Of a stretch of DNA of 64,000 bases, positions 36,887 through 46,033 are shown piece after piece. A model generated the notes under the pieces. The model saw only the letters and a list, made by a program, of their open reading frames with translations, was not told the origin of the DNA and did not search any database. Where the stretch lies: the NCBI RefSeq assembly GCF_001632365.1, contig NW_024468530.1, positions 62,001 to 126,000 on the forward strand, given 5' to 3'. Both the position numbers and the translations under genes were made by a program. How positions within the stretch are numbered: position 1 is the stretch's first letter; each line of letters begins with the position of its first letter. Origin of the DNA: Laetiporus sulphureus 93-53 (taxonomy: Eukaryota; Basidiomycota; Agaricomycetes; Polyporales; Laetiporaceae).

Positions 36887-38297
36887 ATGCTGTCTGCTGG
36901 GACACTTGGATCAATGATGCACCCGTCCGACCGCATATTTCCAGGCGTCCGAGTCGCGGCCGAGCCGTACATCGCACAACTCGAAGCTGCGATCCTGCTA
37001 ATTCCATGGTTGCTCGCATGCATTTGTCTGCTCACCACCTTCATCATCATAGCCAAATGCGCGACCAATAGGTGCCACTCGCCTCCGGAGCATGCTTCGC
37101 AAGCGACCGCGGCTACAGTGACAATTCAAAAACGACGAACCGTGTTGGAGGTCGCGGCTGCGAAGACGAGACTTTGGACTTCACCAGCATCCAGAAGGCC
37201 ACAAAGGAAAAGGCGTACCGTGGCTGCTGAACCTTTTGAACAAGATTTTACTTACCCTGCAAAGCGGCTACAAGCCAAACTGCACTCCGGAGATGGTATG
37301 GCCACAGACACGAGATGCCCACCGGATCTGTTGAAGGAACGCCTGCCTTCAAACGTTTCTGGCGGGATTTGCTTCTCAGGGATCAGCAAGCATGCGCTTC
37401 AAAACCGCCCGGTTTGTACGCCGATATATTTCGCCTGCGGGCGTGCACCTACTGCCCGATTCGTTGCGGCCGGCTCTGATTGTGCGCAGCGCTGGGCACC
37501 CAACGCCTTGGAGATTACAGACCCAGCACTACGCTACCTCGCATCTGTGTCCAAGCACACATATGCTGCATATCACGTTTTCCCTGCACCTTGGCCTTGG
37601 CACTCTGCATCGCAGCTTGTCCGATTGCAAGGCATGCGTACCTCCTCCATCTTGACGTCTTTGCTCCTCCACATGTTCAGTGAAGGTGCTGCCATCTATG
37701 TCTCTTCGTTCCCACTATGTCACACAGTACATGACTTGGCCATCCATCGGCATACTCTCGATGATGCGATTCTCACTATCATCGTCATGAAAATTAGCGA
37801 TAGCTCCAGTGGCCCTTCTTCAGTCTCACACGCAATAATACTCGCCCCTTCCCCTGTCGAGCATTACCCTACCTCGGGTGGTGATGAAAAACGGGCAGGT
37901 AGTGAGGAACAGCGAAAGCCGAGGAAACGGGGTGGCCACAAATCTGCGGCAAGACGTGCCCGCGAGCGCGCGATGCAGTCACCGTTGATGAGTGTGATCA
38001 CCAGTGATGACGATACTGAGCAAGTAATCATTAACGGTAAGAACTAGTTTACTCTATATGCTGACCATGATGCTGATCGTGGTTTTTCAACTAGATGAAG
38101 AAGGAGAGGATCTCTCTCGCAGAAAGCCAAGACGACGCGGTGGTCAGAAAGCCAATACAAGACGTCTCCGCGAGCGTGCGGAACGATCGTTGCTCACGAC
38201 ATCGGTTGCCAGCGTCGAAGACATCTCCTCACGATGTGTAAGTGAACGTGGCAGCAGCAATGTTCCCCGCAAAGGATGTAGCGTTAGCGAGATTTGA
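36887..38297 (+). CDS. unknown protein; C-terminal part is copy A of an Arg-rich duplicated locus
   Basis: Family not recognised. One long open exon (36887-38036), then intron 38037-38094 (GTAAGA...CTAG) and a second exon give about 450 aa. The N-terminal part has one membrane-like segment (ILLIPWLLACICLLTTFIII). The C-terminal part holds two related modules, one per exon: QRKPRKRGGHKSAARRARER followed by SPLMSVITSDDDTEQV, and RRKPRRRGGQKANTRRLRER followed by SLLTTSVASVEDIS. The region from about 37761 is repeated about 996 bp downstream. Because only the C-terminal part is duplicated, the true gene may be the shorter frame starting at 37787 (MKISDSSSG), with the upstream 300 codons a chance or separate frame. 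Confidence 0.45.
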
Positions 38298-38597
38298 CGT
38301 TGTATTGTACCTTCAAGTTTGTCTTGGTCGCCTCGCGCGGCGAATCCGATGATGCACGCCTATGGTCTTATGATTGCTCAGCGGGACTTCCAGGGAGACC
38401 GAAAAACATGGGCGGAAGGCGCCATGCCTTTCTACTCGTTAGGCGGCGCACATCGCTGCTATGTCGATGTTGTCGCTGCGGCACACGAGATCCGAAGAAG
38501 TATGGATGACTATATCATCTCTCAAACGCACTGATAGGCTGGTGCGTAAATAAACCGTTCGCTGGAATTACGTGAAAGCCAATTTTCTTCGCAGGAA
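37761..38597 (+). repeat. tandem duplication, copy A
   Basis: Matches 38757-39570 at DNA level at an offset of about 996 bp, including the Arg-rich gene, its intron position and a further block downstream of its stop. The copies differ by many substitutions and few indels. Confidence 0.8.
38319..38534 (+). CDS. second conserved block of copy A (small frame, doubtful gene)
   Basis: The reading frame contains MMHAYGLMIAQRDFQGDRKT and WAEGAMPFYSLGGAHRCY, continuing through VDVVAAAHEIRR. The same frame is open in copy B with no indel. It may be a further exon of the Arg-rich gene, a separate small gene, or noncoding DNA preserved by recent duplication. No ATG in good context was chosen with certainty. 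Confidence 0.25.
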   Translation: MSWSPRAANPMMHAYGLMIAQRDFQGDRKTWAEGAMPFYSLGGAHRCYVDVVAAAHEIRRSMDDYIISQTH

Positions 38598-38782
38598 TAT
38601 TGTTCCATATACGTACGTATGCAGATCGATGATACAGGAATGAAAGGCAATTTTGCGTCGCACTGCTGACAAATCTACAGGACAAACTAATATGTGCTTT
38701 AGTACGGAAATAAGGAGGTGCTCGAGGTCCTACCACCTCAACCTGAGTGCCGTTACTGTAACGCGATTCTCGTATCATCATC

Positions 38783-39269
38783 ATGAAAGTTAGCGATAGT
38801 TCCAGCTGTGGCCCTTCTGTAGTCATACTCGCCCCTTCCTCTGTCGAGCATTACCCCGCCTCGGGTGGTGATGAAAAACAGGCGGGTAGTGAGGGGCAAC
38901 GAAAGCCGAGGAGACGGGGTGGCCACAAATCTGCGGGAAGACGTGCCCGCGAGCGCGCAATGCAGTCACCGTTGATGAGTGTGATCACCAGTGTTGACGA
39001 TACTGAGCAAGTAATCACTAACGGTAAGAACTGGTTTACTCTATATGCTGACCATGATGCTGATCGTCACTGTCTTCTAACTAGATGAAGAAGGAGAGGA
39101 CGTCTATCACAGCCGCAAGCCAAGACGACGCGGTGGCCGCAAAGCCACTACAAGGCGTCTCCGCGAGCGTGTGGAACGATCGTTGCTCATGACATCGGTT
39201 GCCAGCATCGACGACATCTCATGCGCTGAATTATTGAACGTGGGATGTTCCGACCCGCAAAACATGTAG
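38783..39269 (+). CDS. small Arg-rich protein, copy B
   Basis: Family not recognised. The model 38783-39023 plus 39085-39269 (intron of 61 nt, same position as in copy A) gives 141 aa. Start MKVSDSSSCGPSVVILAP. It contains two basic modules: QRKPRRRGGHKSAGRRARER with a following SPLMSVITSVDDTEQV, and SRKPRRRGGRKATTRRLRER with SLLMTSVASIDDIS. It ends LNVGCSDPQNM. Each module is a basic segment followed by an acidic Ser/Asp segment. The basic part could bind nucleic acid or act as a localisation signal; this is composition-based inference. Conservation of the intron and of both modules between the copies supports a real gene. Confidence 0.5.
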
Positions 39270-39300
39270 CGCTAGCGCGATTTGATGCTGTACCTTTGTC

Positions 39301-39522
39301 TTGGTCGCATCGCCTGTGTATCCGACGATGCTCGCCCATGGTCCTGTCATTGTTCAGCGGGGCTTCGAGAGAGACCGGAAAACATGGGCGGAAGGCGACA
39401 CGTCTTCCTACTCGTTAGACAAGCACATCGCTGGCCATGTCGTTGTTGTCGCTGCGGTACACAAGGTCCGAAGAAGAAGTAAGGATGACCATAGCGTCTC
39501 TCAAACAGGCTGGTGCATAAAC
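39301..39522 (+). CDS. second conserved block of copy B (small frame, doubtful gene)
   Basis: Counterpart of the block at 38319-38534. It reads PTMLAHGPVIVQRGFERDRK then TWAEGDTSSYSLDKHIAGHV and VVVAAVHKVRRR. Length is equal in both copies over about 160 bp. The identity of the product, if any, is unknown. Confidence 0.25.
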
Positions 39523-39570
39523 TTTAGACCGTTCGCTAGCATTACATGAAAGTCGATTTCCTTCGCAGGG

Positions 39571-39950
39571 ATGTGGTATCAGTGCAACTGCGGGATGGTA
39601 GCCATTGTACGTAGCTTGCTGTGGCCACAGTTTGCTGTGTTCATGCCCGACGCGAACGACGTGACTTGCCTGTTCTGGATATCCCGCCGGATGTTTACAG
39701 CGGCGCCCTGCCGATGTTGAGCGGTCGGGACGAGCCCCGCCACGCCCGGATGGCGGCCAGGGCGGGCTTGGCACGAATATAACCGGTGATGAGTAAGCGG
39801 CCGTAATTCCGCTCATCGCCCGATTTTAATTGGACCAATGGGAGCGCGCGCGACGGGAATTTCTGTACGTCTAACAACCAACAAAATGTCCTTCCGTGTA
39901 AGGTGCCCGAATAACCGTATCCCGTTCTCTGCCCTCCCTTCCCGACCACC
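39571..39950. promoter_or_regulatory. ERG5 promoter region
   Basis: 380 bp upstream of ERG5. A CCAAT box (GGACCAATGGG) lies at 39832-39842. The ERG5 start context CCACCATGG is ideal for eukaryotic initiation. No sterol-response element was identified with confidence. Confidence 0.5.
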
Positions 39951-41752
39951 ATGGCGTCCGCGATGAAGGACCACTCCATGAAGGCGACCATGCCCTCCTA
40001 CACGTCGGGGCCCACCCACCGCGTCCCCTCCTCGTCTTTCCTCGCGTCCTCGTCCGGCTCTGCCACCTGGCTCTACACGACGCTCGCGATCGTCCTTGCG
40101 CTGCTCGTACTGGAACAGTCCGTGTGGAGATACAAGAAGCGTCATTTGCCTGGCGACAAATGGACGATCCCTCTTATTGGCAAGTTCGCCGATTCAATGA
40201 AACCTACGATGGAAAACTATATGAAGCAGTGGAACTCGGGCGCTCTCAGCGCTGTCAGCGTATTCAATATGTAATGTGTTCCCGAACCGTATCTTGGCAG
40301 CGCAGTTTATTGAGACACGTTGTGGCGGACATTAGCTTCATCGTGATGGCATCTACGAATGAGTTCGCGCGCAAGATTCTCAATTCGCCCACCCATGCCG
40401 AGCCGTGCCTTGTGCACTCCGCGAAACAGGTCCTCCGCCCCGATAACTGGTATGAATCTTCTTCTAATACCAGGAATGATGTCAGAGCTGACTTCTTTCA
40501 TTGCCGTGCAGGGTCTTCCTGACCGGAAGGGCACATGTCGAGTATCGCCGAGTGCTCAACTCGCTCTTCACCCGCAAGGCGCTCGGGTACGTGACCTATC
40601 GAAGCCTGGTTCGCTCCGCACCTGTTGATGCTGGTTTGCGTTTGTTGCAGCGTGTACGTTCACATTCAGGATGTGATCACGCGCAAGTACTTCGCGGAGT
40701 GGCTTGCGGACGCCGCGAAGGACCCGGCCCCGAAGCCCATTATGATGAAGGCGCGCGACCTCAACATGGACACGTCGCTGCGTGTGTTCTGTGGCAAGCA
40801 CATTCCCGACCACGCCGCGAAGGAGATCACGGACAAGTACTGGGCCATCACCATCGCGCTCGAGCTCGTCAACTTCCCGCTCGCAATCCCCGGTACGAAG
40901 GTGTACCGCGCAATCCAGGCGCGCAAGATCGCCATGGAGTGGCTCGAGCGTGCGGCGGCGGAGAGCAAGAAGGCGATGGCGGCGGGCGGCGAACCCGAGT
41001 GCCTTCTCGACCAGTGGGTGCACGACCTGCAGGACCCGGAGTACAAGGGCCGGCGCGACTTTAGCAACCTCGAGATGGCAATGGTCGTGTTCTCATTCCT
41101 GTTCGCGAGCCAGGACGCGATGAGCAGCGGGCTGATCTACGGGCTCCAGCACCTTGCGGACCATCCCGAGGTGCTTGCAAAGGTGCGCGAGGAGCAGGAG
41201 CGCGTGCGCGCGGGCGACTACGAGAAGCCGATCACCCTCGAGATGATGGACGATATGCCGTATCTTCGTGCAGTGGTCAAGGAGAGCATGCGCGTGAAGC
41301 CGCCCGTGACGATGGTTCCGTATAAAACGACGAAGGCGTTCCCGATCTCGGACGACTACACCGTCCCTGCGAACAGCATGGTCATCCCGTCATTCTACAA
41401 CTCTCTGCACGACCCCGTGGTGTTCCCAGAGCCGGAAGCCTTCCTGCCTGAGCGCTGGCTGGATCCTGAGGGCAGTGCGAACCAGAATCCGCGCAACTAC
41501 CTTGTGTTTGGCAGTGGCCCGCACAAGTGCATCGGTCTTGAGTACGCCATGATGAATATCGGTCTCGTCCTTGCCGATGCCGCCGTTCTCATGAACTGGG
41601 AGCACGTTCGCACCCCGGAGAGCGACAAGGTTCAGTAAGTCGACCTCTCTGTATGAGCCGTTCGTACATCTGCTGACGGTCCTTGACCCAGGATTATCGC
41701 GACGCTGTTCCCTCAAGATGGACTCCTGCTGAAGCTCAGTCCCCGTCAATGA
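39951..41752 (+). CDS. ERG5: CYP61 cytochrome P450, sterol C-22 desaturase
   Basis: ER-membrane P450 that introduces the C22-C23 double bond late in ergosterol synthesis. The N-terminus has a membrane anchor (TWLYTTLAIVLALLVLEQSV) followed by KRHLPGDKWTIPLIG. CYP61-typical phrases: SPTHAEPCLVHSAKQVLRPD, VEYRRVLNSLFTRKALG, the I-helix FASQDAMSSG, the ExxR motif KESMRVKP, VTMVPYKTT, FLPERWLDPEG and the heme loop FGSGPHKCIGLEY with the cysteine ligand. Introns at 40271-40335, 40450-40511, 40587-40650 and 41635-41691 all join in frame; most of the protein is in one large exon. Length is about the family norm, and no key residue is missing. It is very GC-rich compared with its left flank. Confidence 0.94.
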
Positions 41753-41996
41753 TTGCAGAGACAATTCGAGCTGTTTATCGTATCACCCACTATTAGTTTC
41801 ATCCCGCTCTGAGCATATGGGGGGTCCGGCAGTATACCCCTCCTTCATTAATTTCTTGTCATGCTTTAGCTGTGTAATGTGCAAAATGCGAACGCCATCA
41901 CGTCCGTCACGTTATATTGATCGCATGTGAAAGTGAGTATATGCTACAAAATACAAACAAAAAGTACAGTTTCAGGTCGTCATGAGGTGAGGGCGA

Positions 41997-42490
41997 TCAT
42001 TTCTGTGCTTCCTTTTCCACATCTTCCTTGAAGTCTCGTGCGCGTTCTCTGACATCTGCTGAAGTCTTCAGGGTATGCATTAGCAACAAATCTGCAGCCG
42101 AAGACACCGCGAGACGCTTACCTGGCTGGCTTTCTCGCTAGCTTGTTCTGCAGTCGCCTTTGCCTTGCCTAGTGCAGGGGCCACATGCACTGATATTTAT
42201 CGATTCAGTCAAGTACTATCGCTGATGCAGCGGAGGCACTCACCCAACTTCTCCGTCGCCTCCTCGCCCTTCTCAATGGCTGATGCCAACCCCCGTCCTA
42301 CCTTCAAGTTCGCCTATGCAGCCCGTGTCAGCGGCATCTTGCCCAGCAGCAGTCGACCACGCACCTCATGTGCGACCTCTTTGACCTTCTCTGTCACAGT
42401 CTTGCCTGCGATGGGCGAGACGTGGAATGCGCGTGACGCGCCGCGGACGGCGGGCGTAGTGGAAGCGAATGCGGTGCGAATCATGGACAT
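41997..42490 (-). CDS. small mitochondrial LEA-like / amphipathic helix protein
   Basis: Model built from five exons. Start MSMIRTAFASTTPAVRGASR followed by AFHVSPIAG, with Arg, Ser and Ala and no acidic residues in the first 25 positions: a mitochondrial presequence with an RAFHVS-type cleavage site. The mature part repeats Lys/Glu/Ala helices: KTVTEKVKEVAHE, GRGLASAIEKGEEATEKLG, ALGKAKATAEQASEKASQ and ADVRERARDFKEDVEKEAQK. This resembles late-embryogenesis-abundant-like fungal proteins, which protect membranes or proteins in stress; that role is inference. About 110 aa. Exon boundaries are the least certain part, since one intron lies within repeats of similar bases. Confidence 0.55.
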
Positions 42491-44215
42491 GGTCGTCGTG
42501 ATCGTCAAAGGTTATGTTATCGTTGTGAAGCTTTGAAGTTTCAGGTCGGTCGGTCGAGATAGGAGAAGATGGTGGAGGGGCGGGTGGCGCGTCTCCTCGC
42601 TGAAGTACTGTGGGCGGCGGTGACGTACTGGATTCCACGAGAGGGAGCGCATGATGAGATTTGATGATGTCACCTGCACCGGTGGCCCGTCGTGGCTGCT
42701 CGAGGGCATATCGAGATCGCCGGAGAATTCCACTGATCAAATTGTGGCCACCCACGGGACGAGCTGCAGCCATTAAATGAGCTTGAGTACGTTCAACGTG
42801 CCGATCTGTCTAGGGATTGTGTATTCATTTAATGAAGTCTGACACCGACTCTAGCTAGTGTATCCGAGTATTTAGAATTTCAGACTTCCACAGCGCGAAG
42901 CAACCTTGACACATGTGGGCCATCCGACGTACTTAGTAGGCGCATTCCTACACTCCTGACGAGAGACAACAGTCTCGCAAAGACGGAATACCTTAAGGGC
43001 CTTCCTCAGAGAGGAAACCACAGGATGGATTTGCGTGATGTCCATCACAATATGCAGACAGAATACATTCTGGTCTTTGTGTCACATCTTGTCTCCTTCG
43101 CAGTCGAACAAGTTTCATCATGGGCTACGTACCAGCTGGGTGGTTGGGATGATTACTCCGAAGAGATCAGATATTGAGATGTCAATGATTGCCCCGAGGA
43201 CAGGACTAGCACGACTTTCGGATGCGCTTAACGATTCTTCTAACGTTTCGAAGTCCGTTCAAGTTGTTCATCGTTGTCGCTTTCAAAGATTTGAGGTCCA
43301 TGCTGACGCTCCCCCCTGTGGCTGGCACCAACTTAGTAACGACAACGACTGCCATGGCGGCCTGCCGCAGTCGTCTCCCTTTCAAAGCAGGTCGCGACGT
43401 GTGCACGATCCCACACGTAGCTTCCAACTATCACGGTCTCGCGAGTACGACTCGACAGAAACTCAGTGCAGAGTTCTGAGATTGATTACGATGGCAGTGT
43501 AAGTGAACTAATTTGAAGACGCTCATATAATGGCTGACGGGCATGACTTGATACGGATAATCAGAATGTTGTGATTGAGCTGTCAGCAAGGTCCCGCTTT
43601 AGGGATGCGCCATATGCAATCACGACGCCGTTGCACATGGGCGCACTGCCCTTCGCTTAGCTTCAGGCAAGTATAAAGTTCAAGGAGCACCACAGTGCCA
43701 CCGCCTCAATTAACAACGGACATGGTTGGTGGCGCTGCATTGTACCGAAACAATGTAAGTACATCAAGTTCTGCCTGGCTGTATGTCAGGTGCGTCTGTT
43801 CGATGCGATGGTTGCCTGATGCTGACGATGCCTCAGTCTTCAAAACATTTGTGTCCCCTCCCTCTCCTCGACTTTCATTGGCCTCCAGCATGCACCTCCC
43901 ACGGTGTCATCGACACTGTGCGCCGACACGGTGGGCGCGGTGGCTCGGTTGAGCGTGGTAATGTTGCCTCTCCCGGCTACCGAGCCCACATATCGCGTCG
44001 CTCCATAGGCTTTGACGTGGTACCTGATGTTTCCAGATCGCACATCGCGGCACCGGTATGCGCACATCGAGCTCCCATGCCCACGCTTTCTATCTTCCGT
44101 CGTCGACCCGGACGTGTTGCCCGTCTCTTCCACTCGTTCTCTTTCGCTCTCTGCCCCTAGTCAGGACGACCACGACCATCTGGATACGGCAAGACCCTTC
44201 GCTCCTTGACCTGTC
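42491..44215. other. intergenic, no supported gene
   Basis: 1.7 kb between the small mitochondrial protein gene and the receptor-like gene. Several short frames exist on both strands (e.g. 43222-43479 +, 43840-44133 -), but none shows a domain, a consistent splice chain or biased composition. The right end should hold the promoter of the gene at 44216. Confidence 0.5.
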
Positions 44216-46033
44216 ATGCCTCCGGCCGCAGTCACACTGATCCTCACGTGTCTCTGCTCAGTATGGTATCACAGCTTTGTCCTCTTCGCCTCTGCCGAAT
44301 GGGTCAATATTACCATCGACGACACCTTCGGAGACAACGTTAACGGCCAGCAGTTCGTCTATTCACCAGACGATAAGTGGACGACTGGACAGAACTGCAC
44401 CGGTTGCCTTGCCCACCCCAATGCGAGTGAAGCCTTCGATCACTCATGGCATGACTCGTCGTTCTTCCCCGAAATTGAAAGCAGCGCGCCCAGTGCTTCT
44501 GTGTCGTTCAATGGTAGGTCCTGTGTGGTTTCGGCCCCCTGTTGAGATCAACATGGTTGATTCGAATCGGGCCACAGGCACGGCAGTTTACGTCTATTGC
44601 ATCATCTTTCATTCAGATTTCTCGCCAGATGGGTACACAAATTTGAATTTTGCGATAGACGGTGAGATGGTGGGCGAGCCGTTTATCTCGATACCCTCGA
44701 ACTCGACCAGTATCGATTACAATCGCCTGGTGTACGCCAACAACTCGCTTTCATGGAGCCCGCACACGTTGACTATCACAAATGGCGCGAATGGTTCACA
44801 AACATCTCTAGCGCTCCTGGATTATATCCAATATACGTGAGTTGTAATTCAAAAAGAGCAACACGCTATGCGCACTACTTATATTCCTCCAACGGCAGCA
44901 CAAAAGTGCAATTGATGCCGCCGTTGTCGTCCACGATAACATCTACAACGTCAGCATCGACGACAACGGTGTGGCGGACAGCTAAACCTAGCGGCATGGA
45001 TACGCAGACACGTGCTATTGTCATTGCTACCACAACCGTTGGCGGCGCTATTTTCTTTGCTCTCTGCGCCTTCCTGGTGTATTTCTGCAGGCGCTATTCA
45101 TATAAGACATATGGGCCACCAGCAGAGGGATTTTCCATCCAGCCGACACAGCGAACCCTATGTGAGAGCGAACGGTCCAGTGGTTGGGTGGAGGATACGT
45201 GGACGAACAACCTCGTCGGACAGCGGTTCTCTCACATATCGATTCGGAGTGTACGGCAGACACTTCTGACATTCATAAGCGGGTCGGGTAGGAAAGGCGA
45301 ACGTGCCAAAGATGACACACCCGTGTCGTCGGGACTCTATGCAACGAAGGTTGAAGATGACGCACCGATTGTGCTGGAAACAATATCCGTTCGCCATGGA
45401 ATCTCCCCATTGCACAAAATCGAAGGCTCCTTGATCGATGGAAGCTACCGTGCGAGCCGGGATGCGCTTGCCACTCCTCTTGTTCAGGCGAAATCGCTTT
45501 CCGTCACCATACCTGCACTCCCTCCTTTACCGAAGCCCATCACCTCGACGCCTCAGATATCATCCCCGCTTCCACCCATCCCCAGACCTTCTACAGCATC
45601 CAAGCTGCCCGAGCGCCCCAAGTCAGAAGCGGCGCCCTCGCATCCACCGCCGACCGTCAAGGCGATCCGCCGCCTGACGGATATGCCCGCGGCGAAGACG
45701 AGCCCGACCGCGCACCGCACGAGTGCATTCGGGAGCGACCGCATGACGATTATGACATCCACGAGCGCACTGACGACGCCGACGAGCTATGTCCCGTCGG
45801 GCTTCTTTATTTCGAACCCGAGCACGCCTTACCTCCCCGCCCGCGCGGACAGCGTGAAGACGGTGGACCCGATGCCGCTCGTACCGAATCGTCGCAGGTC
45901 CAGTGCGACTGAGAGTGGAAGCACACCCCAGGAGAACATCCTGCCCATCCCGAGGCGCGGGCGGAACCCGAAGGGCGGCACGAGCAGGAGTCGCTCGCGC
46001 TCGACGGATGGAGGGCACAAGTTACCTCGGTAG
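44216..46033 (+). CDS. single-pass membrane protein with extracellular domain and Ser/Pro-rich tail
   Basis: I do not recognise a named gene; such proteins are common in agaricomycetes. The model 44216-44513, 44578-44836 and 44899-46033 gives 563 aa. A signal peptide (VTLILTCLCSVWYHSFVLFA) is followed by an ectodomain with several N-glycosylation sites (VNITID, QNCTGC, PSNSTS, YANNSLSW) and a jelly-roll-like rhythm (TAVYVYCIIF, NLNFAIDGEMVGEPF, HTLTITNGANGSQTSLALLD), suggesting a carbohydrate-binding fold. A Ser/Thr stalk precedes one transmembrane helix (AIVIATTTVGGAIFFALCAF) and a stop-transfer CRRYSYKTYG. The cytosolic tail of about 300 residues is Ser/Pro-rich with PLPPIPRPS-type proline motifs. 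A cell-surface sensor or wall-binding role is inference from topology. Confidence 0.75.

Larger units (their letters stand above)
38757..39570 (+). repeat. tandem duplication, copy B
   Basis: Second copy of the segment above. Both copies end near the shared phrase CTTCGCAGG. About 160 bp of unrelated sequence separates the copies. Confidence 0.8.

Noticed and set aside
36887..37786. Upstream 300-codon part of the 36887 frame as proof of a membrane protein
   Set aside because: It is one open frame, but with no homology signal, and the duplication covers only the C-terminal part. It was kept in the feature only at low confidence.
42366..42773. Minus-strand frame of 135 codons overlapping the mitochondrial gene
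   Set aside because: It lies on the same strand in a different frame from the LEA-like gene, with composition expected of a shadow frame in GC-rich DNA.
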